Below are positions 46,309 through 54,202 of a DNA stretch of 64,000 nt, one piece after another. A program made the translations under genes and the position numbers. The DNA is from Calothrix sp. PCC 7716 (GTDB lineage: Bacteria > Cyanobacteriota > Cyanobacteriia > Cyanobacteriales > Nostocaceae), in assembly GCF_019977735.1 (NCBI RefSeq), contig NZ_AP025018.1:7010580-7074579 (forward strand), read 5' to 3'. Below the pieces are notes generated by a model. It was given only the letters and a program-made list of their open reading frames with translations. It made no database searches and was not told where the DNA came from. How positions within the stretch are numbered: position 1 is the first letter of the stretch; each line of letters starts with the position of its first letter.

Positions 46309-46524
46309 ATGAAAAGTTCTTACACTGCTCCCAAATTGACTGTTTACGGTAATGTTGCTGAGATTACACAAATTCTTGGTTCATCGTCAAGGAGAGATTT
46401 TATCTTTTTAAATGGCACAGCTAGTCCTGACGCTGATGCCTCTCCTGACCAAGGTTCACGAGATGTTTGCTTAGGACGTAGAGATCCTGCTCAACCACCA
46501 GCCAATTGCGATCCTCGGTTCTAG
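46309..46524 (+). CDS. Lasso peptide precursor A, copy 1
   Basis: A 71-residue precursor. The leader MKSSYTAPKLTVYGNVAEITQ has the Tyr-x-x-Pro-x-Leu and Gly-Asn-Val motif recognised by B1 proteins, and closely matches copy 2. If cleaved after TQ, as predicted in copy 2, the core starts ILGSSSRRDFIFLNG, so Asp is at position 9 and would close a nine-residue ring from Ile1; cleavage before the Gly would give a seven-residue ring to Asp7. The core would be 50 residues, with a long Asp/Pro-rich tail and two cysteines (VCLG, NCDP). An AGGAAA ribosome site precedes the ATG. Precursor role is strong; cleavage site is inferred. Confidence 0.82.
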   Translation: MKSSYTAPKLTVYGNVAEITQILGSSSRRDFIFLNGTASPDADASPDQGSRDVCLGRRDPAQPPANCDPRF

Positions 46525-46914
46525 TGTTTATGAACTGTGCATTTAGCACACAGCGCTTGCTCTTTGAAACTAGTGTTTCATCTCATTACTTTTGATGGCT
46601 CAATAAGTTCATAGTCACGAATTTAGTTTTTGATTTGAGTGCTTAAATACTCAAATCAAACCCCTGAAAATTAATGATGCAGAACACTAGTAAGTAACTG
46701 GATAAATATATACCAGTATGTTTGGGAGAGCGGGGAAGTTAGATTCTCGACTTATTTAATAAGTCGGGAATCAGTTTCACCACAAATTTTCATGTAGATT
46801 ATAAGATTGCTATATATAATTATTTGAATTTTGGAAGCGTAATCATACCAAGACAAAATTATTGATATTTTTTTAGAAAATGTCTGTTATTATTGCACTA
46901 AATAATATTAAACA
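46525..46914. other. Intergenic region after precursor 1, two hairpins
   Basis: A 390-bp gap before the kinase gene. 'tgatttgagt' pairs with 'actcaaatca' (46631-46658) and 'gattctcgactta' with 'taagtcgggaatc' (about 46741-46771). Neither has a clean T run, but both could stabilise or separate the precursor message from the kinase-transporter message. No other precursor-like frame was found. Confidence 0.5.
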
Positions 46915-47820
46915 ATGAAATATTATAAAGCCTACAACTTATGCATTGCTTCCGAATTGCAACTTCCTGAACTGGTGGAAACTGAGGGTGAACCAGATGT
47001 AATTGTGCGGTTTGGCAAAATAGATAATGCAATCGCGATACAACATGATGGCGGTCAAAATTTTCTGGGAGAAATGCCAGAAGTAGCTGAGTGTTTTATT
47101 CGCAATGGACAAGAAATTATTATCAATCCTCTACCAGGTGTTGACGAAGCTCTTCTTCGCACTGTACTTCTGGGCCCCATATTATGCGTACTGCTGCGAC
47201 AAAGGGGTCTGTTAGTTCTACATGCTAGTTGTATTGATATCAATCACAAGGGTGTAGCGTTTATGGGTGGTTCCGGTTGGGGAAAGTCTACTTTGGCAAC
47301 TGCTTTTCACACTAAGGGCTATGATGTTTTAACAGATGATGTATTACCTATTGAAATTAAGACAGGTCAACCTGTTGTTTTCCCGAGCTATCCGCAATTT
47401 AAACTTTGCCCGGATGCCGCAACTTCTTTAGGACACGATACTAATAGCTTATCGCCTGTTTCGCAAAACTCATTCAAACTAGCATATAAACTTTCTGATG
47501 GTTTCCAACAAACTCCCCTTCCATTACATCATATTTATGTATTGGATAAGGGAAGCGAACACAAAATTACCAGAATTAAACCCCAAGAAGCCTTCATTGA
47601 GTTGGTGCGTCATACTCGCGCTATTAGCTCAATTTCTAAACAGGAATTTATGGCAAATCACTTACATTTTTGTAGCGAGCTTATCAAAAATGTTAGATTT
47701 TCTCGCTTTACGCGCAAACCTTCTTTAGGAGATTTACCTGAGCTTATGAAGTTAGTTGAGGATGACTTGGCACAATCGTACCAAAACGACAGCACAAATG
47801 CCCTTAATTTTGTATCTTAA
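46915..47820 (+). CDS. HPr-kinase-like protein (K), copy 1
   Basis: A 301-residue protein with an N-terminal ~105-residue domain and a P-loop at 118-125 (GGSGWGKS), followed by a DDV Walker-B-like pair (DVLTDDVLPIE). It matches the HPr kinase-like proteins found in lasso clusters, where the paeninodin kinase phosphorylates the precursor's C-terminal serine. Here neither precursor ends in Ser, so the target could be another residue. It lies between precursor and exporter in both cluster copies. Kinase activity is inferred from family and P-loop. Confidence 0.82.
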   Translation: MKYYKAYNLCIASELQLPELVETEGEPDVIVRFGKIDNAIAIQHDGGQNFLGEMPEVAECFIRNGQEIIINPLPGVDEALLRTVLLGPILCVLLRQRGLLVLHASCIDINHKGVAFMGGSGWGKSTLATAFHTKGYDVLTDDVLPIEIKTGQPVVFPSYPQFKLCPDAATSLGHDTNSLSPVSQNSFKLAYKLSDGFQQTPLPLHHIYVLDKGSEHKITRIKPQEAFIELVRHTRAISSISKQEFMANHLHFCSELIKNVRFSRFTRKPSLGDLPELMKLVEDDLAQSYQNDSTNALNFVS

Positions 47821-47866
47821 TCTTTGTTAGCTACTATATAAATCAAAGTCGATTAATTATTTATTT

Positions 47867-49729
47867 TTGAATTCACAGGGTTTTAATATTTTGATTAGCA
47901 AACTCCGTAGCGCAAACACCATATTCTCCCATTTAGCAAAAACTCTCAACTTGGTGTGGGTAGCGTCTCGCTACTGGACTGTAGCTTGGATGTTTTTGCT
48001 GCTGCTTCAAGGATTGCTTCCCGCAGCTTCGATATCCCTGACTCCACAGGCAATTAATGCTTTAGTGTCAGTAACTGGATCGGGCATTTCTGCGGCAAAC
48101 GTCGAGAAAGTAATTGTGCCAGTAGGGTTGATGGCAGGTATCGTGCTAGTGGGGGAGATTTTAAATAGTACTGCTGAATGGATTCGCACGGCTCAGTCAG
48201 AATTAGTACAGGATTACGTCACTGGTTTGATTCAAAAACAGTCAGTGACGGTGGATTATGGCTTTTATGAATACTCTGAGTACAACGATCAACTCAATCG
48301 CGCGCGCGAAGGTGCTAGTGGTAGATCGCTTGCTTTACTAGAAAATACTGGCAGGTTATTACAAAACACCGTTACTTTGTTTGCGATGGCTGGGATTTTG
48401 GCGCCTTATGGTTTTGGGCTACCCATCACTTTAGTAGTCAGTGCTTTTCCTGCTTTCTATGTTTTGACATATTTCAATAAAATTCAGTATCAATGGTCAC
48501 AGCGTACAACAACTGATCGCCGATGGTTGATGTATTATGACTACTTGCTGACAAACAATGCCACTGCGGCAGAAGTACGATTGTTTGACTATGCTGATTA
48601 CTTCCAGTCATCTTACCGTAATCTCCGGCGGCGCCTCAGACACGAACAATTCCATCTATTAAAACTACAAACGTTAGGTCGCTTTGTTGCTACCATAATC
48701 GCACTATCAATTGCTGGTGGAGCTATGGCCTGGATAGGACGACAGGTATTGCTAGGAATTTTGACCTTAGGAGATTTAGCTCTGTTTTTTCAGGCATTTG
48801 GTCAGGGACAAAGCATTGTCAGAGACTTATTAAACAACCTAGGACAAATTTATCGCAATAGCTTGTTTCTTGGTAATTTATTTGAATTCTTACAAATCCA
48901 GTCCAAAATAGTAGAGCCGCTTAATCCTGTCCCCGTACCGTCAACACCTAAAAAGGGAATTCTTTTTCGGCAAGTTACTTTCCGCTATCCTGGTACATCA
49001 GAACCAGTGTTAAATAATTTTAACCTGACACTACCAGCAGGCAAAATTGTCGCGATTGTTGGTGATAATGGTGCTGGCAAAAGTACGCTAATTAAGCTTT
49101 TGTGCCGTTTTTATGACCCTGAGTCGGGAAGCATTGAATTAGACGGTATTGATTTGCGTAACTTTTCGGTGAAAGCATTCCGCAGGTTAATTACTGTTTT
49201 ATTCCAGTCACCAATTCACTACTACACCACGGCAGGGGAAAATATTGGTTTGGGTGACATATCAGCAGCATCAAATTATACAGAAATTCAAGCAGCTGCC
49301 AAAGCATCGGGTATCGACGATAAGATTGACCGCTTGCCCCTAGGTTATAACACTATGTTAGGTAAGTTGTTTCCTGAAGGAACTGATTTAAGTGGCGGTC
49401 AATGGCAACGTTTAGCATTGGCTAGGGCATTTTTTAGACGCGCGCAAATCATTATTTTAGATGAACCTACTAGCGCTATGGACCCTTGGGCCGAACACGA
49501 CTGGTTAGAAAGATTTCGCACATTAGCAAGCAATCGTACTGCGGTGGTGATTACTCACCGCTTTACATTGGCAATGCGGGCTGATATTATTCACGTCATG
49601 CGTGCTGGGGAAATTGTAGAGTCAGGTACTCATGATGAATTGTTGGCTCAGGGTGGTTTTTATGCTCAGTCTTGGAAATCACAAATGGAGTCTAATTTTA
49701 GTAACTCAGTTGAAAGCGCGGTTGTTTAG
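47867..49729 (+). CDS. Lasso peptide ABC exporter (D), copy 1
   Basis: A 620-residue half-transporter with an N-terminal six-helix membrane domain (WTVAWMFLLLLQGLLPAAS; ITLGDLALFFQAFGQGQSIV) and a C-terminal nucleotide-binding domain: Walker A GDNGAGKST, signature LSGGQWQRLALARAF, Walker B IIILDEPTSAMDP. It probably works as a homodimer to export the mature peptide and give self-immunity. The start is TTG (47867) or an in-frame TTG at 47891 that aligns with the copy-2 ATG; no ATG is available. The gene is intact otherwise. It is 46 bp behind K. Confidence 0.88.
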   Translation: MNSQGFNILISKLRSANTIFSHLAKTLNLVWVASRYWTVAWMFLLLLQGLLPAASISLTPQAINALVSVTGSGISAANVEKVIVPVGLMAGIVLVGEILNSTAEWIRTAQSELVQDYVTGLIQKQSVTVDYGFYEYSEYNDQLNRAREGASGRSLALLENTGRLLQNTVTLFAMAGILAPYGFGLPITLVVSAFPAFYVLTYFNKIQYQWSQRTTTDRRWLMYYDYLLTNNATAAEVRLFDYADYFQSSYRNLRRRLRHEQFHLLKLQTLGRFVATIIALSIAGGAMAWIGRQVLLGILTLGDLALFFQAFGQGQSIVRDLLNNLGQIYRNSLFLGNLFEFLQIQSKIVEPLNPVPVPSTPKKGILFRQVTFRYPGTSEPVLNNFNLTLPAGKIVAIVGDNGAGKSTLIKLLCRFYDPESGSIELDGIDLRNFSVKAFRRLITVLFQSPIHYYTTAGENIGLGDISAASNYTEIQAAAKASGIDDKIDRLPLGYNTMLGKLFPEGTDLSGGQWQRLALARAFFRRAQIIILDEPTSAMDPWAEHDWLERFRTLASNRTAVVITHRFTLAMRADIIHVMRAGEIVESGTHDELLAQGGFYAQSWKSQMESNFSNSVESAVV

Positions 49730-49857
49730 TTGTATTCAAAGGGTTTGTTAGTTAGGTATGATTGCCGCTGCTTTTGATAGAACTGGAATTCTAATTACTC
49801 ACGGCTTTACCGGGAGTTATATCATGTCCGGTTAATTACCCATAATTTCCACATTAC

Positions 49858-49887
49858 GTAGAGACGCGATGTTCCTCGCGTCTCTAC
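49858..49887. terminator. 'gtagagacgcga' perfect hairpin
   Basis: A 12-bp perfect stem (gtagagacgcga / tcgcgtctctac) with a six-base loop, 128 bp after the exporter gene; a copy of the dispersed hairpin also seen at 18498 and 58921. It likely ends or stabilises the operon 1 transcript. Confidence 0.6.
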
Positions 49888-50199
49888 AGCGTTCGGATTT
49901 TACAAATGATTTAGGACTGCTATAGATATTTCTAGCATCCCTGAAAAATCTGAATTTTCACGTATGTGGAAAACGCCATTTTGAGCGTTTCTTTAACCCT
50001 GATTATTACGTTAGGCTTTCTCATTAATTCAAAGCTATTGCGAATTAGCCTGTGGAAAAAGTCACGTGTTTTCGTGGTTTGAGGACTTACCGTGAAAAGT
50101 CAGATGAAAAATAAGATTACTGATAACTTCTACGAAGGCGGGAATCTGAACAACACAAAGTAGTATTATATAATCAAAAAAAAGTTTCATTATCAGCAT

Positions 50200-50282
50200 T
50201 ACTTTATATAATTTTTACATTTTATGTATTTTCACCGTAGTTTTATATATTTTACAATAAGTCTTATTTGTTACAGTTGTTA
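50200..50282 (+). promoter_or_regulatory. Putative promoter segment of lasso operon 2
   Basis: Counterpart of 43430-43511: 'tactttatataatttttac' and then 'tatattttacaataagtc' agree with the copy-1 segment. It lies about 440 bp ahead of B1 copy 2, compared with about 205 bp in copy 1, so the leader is longer here. Confidence 0.45.
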
Positions 50283-50719
50283 AACTACTTAGGTGTTGTT
50301 ACACTTAAAAAGTAGAAAGTTAAAGAAAGAACAAATTAAAGTTGTTCTCTTGCAAAAGGGAAGCATCCTAATGCAAGCAAAGATAAGGCTGTTCTGGATA
50401 TAGCGCGAAGCAGAGCTTTAAAAGCACGAAGAATCTAAAAGATTTAGAGATTTTGACAGATGCTTGGTTCTGCTGTACTACTGCACTCATAATTATATAC
50501 TTGCACAACCACAAACGGTTTCTATAAAAGGAAACCTTCACTAAAAGCCAAGTATAAATACTTATTGTAATTCGGGTTAGAGGTTTTGGACTGCGGTAGC
50601 ACAATTTACACAGATTTTTTCTACTTTAAAGAGAAAATTCCGGATACCGTCAAGAGCCAGCGAAGAATTTATACAATAAAAAAGAAATTCAGTAAATTTA
50701 CTAAGAGGATAGGAAAGTT

Positions 50720-51034
50720 ATGATTTTAAAAGAACTAGATCAAAAAATGTTGGAGTCTTCAGTGATAGTTGCATCAACTGAGCAAATATCTTCTGACCTT
50801 GGTTCTGAAGCAGTAATTTTAAATCTTAAGTCTGGAGTTTACCACGGGTTAAACGAAGTCGGTGCCAGCATTTGGAAGCTGATTCAAGAACCAAAGACAA
50901 TCATAGAAATTGAACAGAAACTTTTGGAAGAATACGACGTTGAACCCCAACAGTGCCACAGCGACGTAATCGCCTTAGTCGAAGAACTTTTAGCAGCAGA
51001 ACTGGTTGTGATTAAGAATGAAACGACTGCGTAA
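50720..51034 (+). CDS. Lasso peptide B1 protein (PqqD-like, RRE), copy 2
   Basis: A 104-residue PqqD-family RiPP recognition element, strongly similar to copy 1 (LESSVIVASTEQISSDLGSE; AVILNLKSGVYHGLNEVGAS). It should bind the leader YTKPKLSVHGNV of precursor 2 and, given the near-identical leader, perhaps also precursor 1. Start ATG with a GAGGAT site. It overlaps B2 by 17 bp, so the two proteins are translationally coupled. The last residues (IKNETTA) are the same as in copy 1, showing recent duplication. Confidence 0.9.
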   Translation: MILKELDQKMLESSVIVASTEQISSDLGSEAVILNLKSGVYHGLNEVGASIWKLIQEPKTIIEIEQKLLEEYDVEPQQCHSDVIALVEELLAAELVVIKNETTA

Positions 51035-51464
51035 TTTTCTAAAGATGACCAACCGAGCGCGCGTTCTGCTGTTAGCAGCATCAATACTATTAACAGGCGT
51101 TCGATTAGGTTTATTGCTACTACCCTTCCGTAATTTGATTAAACTAGTAACACATATTAGTGAAGGGTTTTTGTACTCGGTTGCTGTAAACAAAGTTTCT
51201 CTCGGTCAAATTGTTTGGGCGGTAAACGTTGTTACTCATTATATGCCAGGTGGCGCCAAATGTCTTGCGCGTGCGTTGACAACACAAGTATTGATGAGTT
51301 GGTGCGGCTATAAACCTGAACTCCGTATTGGTGTTGCTAAAGGTAAAACTGGAAACTTTGAGGCACATGCTTGGATTGAATATCAAGGACGAGTGGTAAT
51401 CGGTTATCTTCAAGACCTTCCACGCTTTGTGCCTTTACCATCTCTTGAAGGAGTCAAAATATGA
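51018..51464 (+). CDS. Lasso peptide B2 leader protease (transglutaminase-like), copy 2
   Basis: A 148-residue protein of the lasso B2 family, which cuts the leader from the core. The cysteine protease dyad appears as GAKCLARAL (Cys near residue 81) and GNFEAHAWIEYQG (His near 117), followed by the family's Glu. An N-terminal helix (ARVLLLAASILLTG) is typical. It overlaps B1 by 17 bp and the cyclase by 4 bp (ATGA). As copy 1 lacks this gene, this enzyme probably serves both precursors; that is inference. Confidence 0.9.
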   Translation: MKRLRNFLKMTNRARVLLLAASILLTGVRLGLLLLPFRNLIKLVTHISEGFLYSVAVNKVSLGQIVWAVNVVTHYMPGGAKCLARALTTQVLMSWCGYKPELRIGVAKGKTGNFEAHAWIEYQGRVVIGYLQDLPRFVPLPSLEGVKI

Positions 51465-53434
51465 GCGGCATTATGGGGATTTACCACCTTGATGGTAGCC
51501 CAGTAGAACGTGAAAACTTGGTGAAGATGGTTGACATTTTGGCACACCGAGGACTTGATGGCGCCGATATTTGGATTGAGGGTGCAGTTGGGTTTGGGCA
51601 TCGGATGCTGTGGACAACTCCTGAATCTTTGCTAGAAAAGTTACCTTTGGTTAATCAAACCAGCGATATTGTCATTACAACTGATTGTCGCATTGATAAT
51701 AGGGAAGAACTTATTTCTGTATTGCAGTTTGAGAACTGTCCACCTGAGAAAATTACAGATAGCCAGTTAATATTAGCAGCCTATGAGAAATGGGGTGAAC
51801 AATGTCCAGAGCATTTATTAGGGGACTTTGCCTTTGCAATTTGGGATAAGCAACAGCAAAAGTTATTCTGTGCAAGAGACCATTTTGGGGTTAAGCCTTT
51901 TTACTACTATCACCAGGCTGGTCAAACTTTTGTTTTTGCCAGCGAAATTAAAGGTATATTATGCCAGCCAGAGGTGCCACATCAGATTAATGAAGTCAGA
52001 ATTGGCGATTACCTGACATCAATGTTTCATGACACAGCGATAACTTTCTATGAAAATATCTTCCGACTCCCACCTGCTCATCGGATGACTGTAAGCCGTA
52101 AAGGAATACAGTTACAGTGTTACTGGTCTGTTGACCCTAAGCGTGAGTTGCATTTGGGTTCAGACGAAGAGTATGCAGAGGCGTTTCGGGAAATTTTTAT
52201 AGAAGCAGTGCGCTGCCGTCTACGTAGTGCGTTTCCCGTTGGTTCAATGTTGAGCGGTGGACTCGATTCTTCATCTATTACCTGCACAGCAAGAAAACTG
52301 CTGACGGAAAATGCGGCGCAGCAGCAACTACACACCTTCTCCGCAGTATTTGATAAGTTAACCGAATGTGACGAGCGTCCCTATATCAACGCAGTTCTTG
52401 CTCAAGGTGGAATCGAGCCGCACTATGTTAAGGGCGATTCGTCAAGCCCTTTAAAAGACTTAGACCGGATGTTCTGGCATCAAGATCAAGCCTTTTACGC
52501 TCCTAATTGGTCTATGAGTTGGGAGTTGTATAAAGAAATTCAAGGGCAAGGTGTTCGTGTAGTTTTAGATGGTTATGATGGTGATAACGTCGTCTCTAAT
52601 GGTTATGGATACTTAAGTGAATTAGCACGGGCAGGGCGTTGGCTCACTTTAAGCAGAGAAGTTAAGGAACTGTCTAAAACTTTAAATCAACCTTTTTGGG
52701 GATGGCTGTGGAGTTACGTGCAGCACTATGCAATCAATCCAACAATTTCCAGATATCGACCCTTTAGGCTGATACGACGGATTTGGCAAAAACTAAAGCC
52801 TTTACGTTGGGAAAATAAGCAACCTGTATGGAGTGAGATCGTTAATCCTGAGTTTGCCCAGCGTATTGGTCTAGAAGAACGCTATAAGGTTTGGGGAAAG
52901 CTCCAAGGTCACTTTGGTCTAGACGAAAGAGAAAGGCACTACCGAAACATTGCTACTCAAGGTCTAACATCATTTGCCCTTGAGTATATGGACAAAAGTT
53001 CTGCTGCTTGTTTTATTGATCAACGCTACCCATTTTGGGATAAAAGATTGGTGGAGTTTTGCCTTGCCCTACCTCCTGAGCAAAAGCTGCACATGGGCTG
53101 GAGCCGCGTCGTGATGCGCCGTGCGATGGCAAATATTCTGCCTGCAAAAGTACAATGGCGCAGAGGCAAAGCAGATTTTTCTCCAAATCTTTCCCACGGT
53201 TTGTTGTATTTTGAGCAAGAGCGTTTGGAGGAATTAATTCTCAATGATTTAGGAACCTTTGAGAAATATGTAGATAGCACCACCCTACGGAAAATTTATC
53301 AACGATTTGTTTCCAGTGAATCTCAAACCACAGGCATGGATGCACGCAAAATTTGGATCGCTATTTCTCTGGTTTTATGGTTGGACTATACAGCAGAAGG
53401 CAGACTTAATGAAATTAGACAAAAAGCAGTTTAA
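51461..53434 (+). CDS. Lasso cyclase (asparagine synthetase-like C protein), copy 2
   Basis: A 657-residue lasso cyclase. The N-terminal domain begins SGIMGIYHLDGSPVERENL and has HRGLDGADIW (a Leu where copy 1 and most relatives have Pro); the initial Ser replaces the amidotransferase Cys. The synthetase domain has LSGGLDSSSITCTARK for pyrophosphate binding and VLDGYDGDNVVSNG. It is probably ATP-dependent and forms the isopeptide bond between Gly1 and Asp9 of core 2. It is coupled to B2 (ATGA) and followed after 177 bp by the precursor gene. Confidence 0.9.
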   Translation: MSGIMGIYHLDGSPVERENLVKMVDILAHRGLDGADIWIEGAVGFGHRMLWTTPESLLEKLPLVNQTSDIVITTDCRIDNREELISVLQFENCPPEKITDSQLILAAYEKWGEQCPEHLLGDFAFAIWDKQQQKLFCARDHFGVKPFYYYHQAGQTFVFASEIKGILCQPEVPHQINEVRIGDYLTSMFHDTAITFYENIFRLPPAHRMTVSRKGIQLQCYWSVDPKRELHLGSDEEYAEAFREIFIEAVRCRLRSAFPVGSMLSGGLDSSSITCTARKLLTENAAQQQLHTFSAVFDKLTECDERPYINAVLAQGGIEPHYVKGDSSSPLKDLDRMFWHQDQAFYAPNWSMSWELYKEIQGQGVRVVLDGYDGDNVVSNGYGYLSELARAGRWLTLSREVKELSKTLNQPFWGWLWSYVQHYAINPTISRYRPFRLIRRIWQKLKPLRWENKQPVWSEIVNPEFAQRIGLEERYKVWGKLQGHFGLDERERHYRNIATQGLTSFALEYMDKSSAACFIDQRYPFWDKRLVEFCLALPPEQKLHMGWSRVVMRRAMANILPAKVQWRRGKADFSPNLSHGLLYFEQERLEELILNDLGTFEKYVDSTTLRKIYQRFVSSESQTTGMDARKIWIAISLVLWLDYTAEGRLNEIRQKAV

Positions 53435-53611
53435 GCCAGCGTCACAGTTCTTTAATAGACTCAACATTATACATCAGATCGTTGTCCTGTTGGCTATTGC
53501 CTTTTAGGGAACATCCAACAGCACAGCGAGTCTGGTTGTTAACCAAATAGCTGTATTTTAGGCTCTCTACGAGTCAATCTTCTAATTCAACGAAACTCAA
53601 AGGATAAAACT

Positions 53612-53776
53612 ATGACTTCCCAAAATAAAGTCTACACCAAGCCCAAACTCTCCGTTCATGGAAATGTCGAAGCTCTGACCCAAGGTGGAAGCACCGGTAA
53701 TTTTCTCGACAGAGACTTCCCAGATGGTACACCCAGAGGTGACTTGACCTTCTCTGAAACTCCCATGAGAGGATAA
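53612..53776 (+). CDS. Lasso peptide precursor A, copy 2 (54 residues)
   Basis: A short gene, ATG with AAAGGAT seven bases upstream, encoding leader MTSQNKVYTKPKLSVHGNVE then ALTQ, and core GGSTGNFLD, RDFPDGTPRG, DLTFSETPMRG. The Tyr-x-x-Pro-x-Leu...Gly leader motif and a Thr at position -2 before the cut are canonical lasso features; Gly1 and Asp9 fit a nine-residue macrolactam ring. The tail is 21 residues. Its position after the cyclase is the same as that of precursor 1. Too short for ordinary gene callers, it could be missed in annotation. Confidence 0.88.
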   Translation: MTSQNKVYTKPKLSVHGNVEALTQGGSTGNFLDRDFPDGTPRGDLTFSETPMRG

Positions 53777-53807
53777 TCTAATAGTACGGTTTGGTTAAAG
53801 TAAGATA

Positions 53808-53828
53808 CCTAGGTTTCTAGAGCCTAGG
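53808..53828. terminator. Short hairpin after precursor 2
   Basis: 'cctagg' and 'cctagg' (self-complementary arms) enclose 'tttctagag', forming a small stem 31 bp after the precursor stop; no T run follows. It may mark a processed 3' end that raises precursor mRNA stability. Confidence 0.4.
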
Positions 53829-53862
53829 CATTCCTTCTAGCTAAACTCTGCTTAGATTGCAA

Positions 53863-53992
53863 CTAGTGGTCTATGTCATTAATTTTAGCGAGTTCTTGTA
53901 GCATAGGCATCTCGCTTGTGCATTGGTCAGGCAGGACAGCTAACTTACGAATCATTCATTATACCAACAAAATTAATGACATGGACTACTAG
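53863..53992. repeat. Putative MITE, 130 bp, with 24-bp terminal inverted repeats
   Basis: Left end 'ctagtggtctatgtcattaa'+'tttt' and right end 'aaaa'+'ttaatgacatggactactag' are inverse copies with 22 of 24 positions matching. The 80-bp interior is unrelated to either end and has no frame. It lies between precursor 2 and the kinase gene and is a candidate non-autonomous mobile element, different from those at 28417 and 41452. Confidence 0.6.
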
Positions 53993-54202
53993 GCAGAGGT
54001 ATCAACCGATGCAATTACAAATATATTAGTCTATTTTTGCAACCCAATATGTAGGGAATTACGTTCCTACAAAACAAATTGAGTTGTTTTGTTAAATCAG
54101 TATACTAACCGTTTATCTTAACTCGCCAGTGGGCAAACAACAAGACACAGACGAGTGTTCAATGTTCGGTTCAGAAACATACTTTTGATGGAGTTTATTT
54201 AG

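Larger units (their letters stand above)
49730..50719. other. Long intergenic region between the two lasso operons
   Basis: A 990-bp gap without a protein-coding gene. It contains the 12-bp perfect hairpin at 49858-49887 shortly after the transporter, only tiny frames (for example a 25-codon one near 49757), the conserved promoter-like segment at 50200-50282, and a long 5' leader with a GAGGAT ribosome site before the B1 gene at 50720. No second precursor was found here. Confidence 0.5.

Noticed and set aside
49757-49834. 25-codon frame MIAAAFDRTGILITHG considered as a third precursor
   Set aside because: It has no Tyr-x-x-Pro-x-Leu leader and no acidic residue at the ring-closing position; likely chance.
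50091-50162. 23-codon frame MKSQMKNKITDNFYEGG considered as a precursor remnant
   Set aside because: No leader motif and no homology to either precursor was seen.
43716-51034. PqqD homologues read as PQQ biosynthesis
   Set aside because: No pqqA, pqqB, pqqC or pqqE genes are near; the neighbours are lasso cyclase, B2 and exporter genes.
44112-53434. Asparagine synthetase (AsnB) for amino acid synthesis
   Set aside because: Both proteins lack Cys2, occur duplicated between B-type genes and precursors, and fit lasso cyclase.
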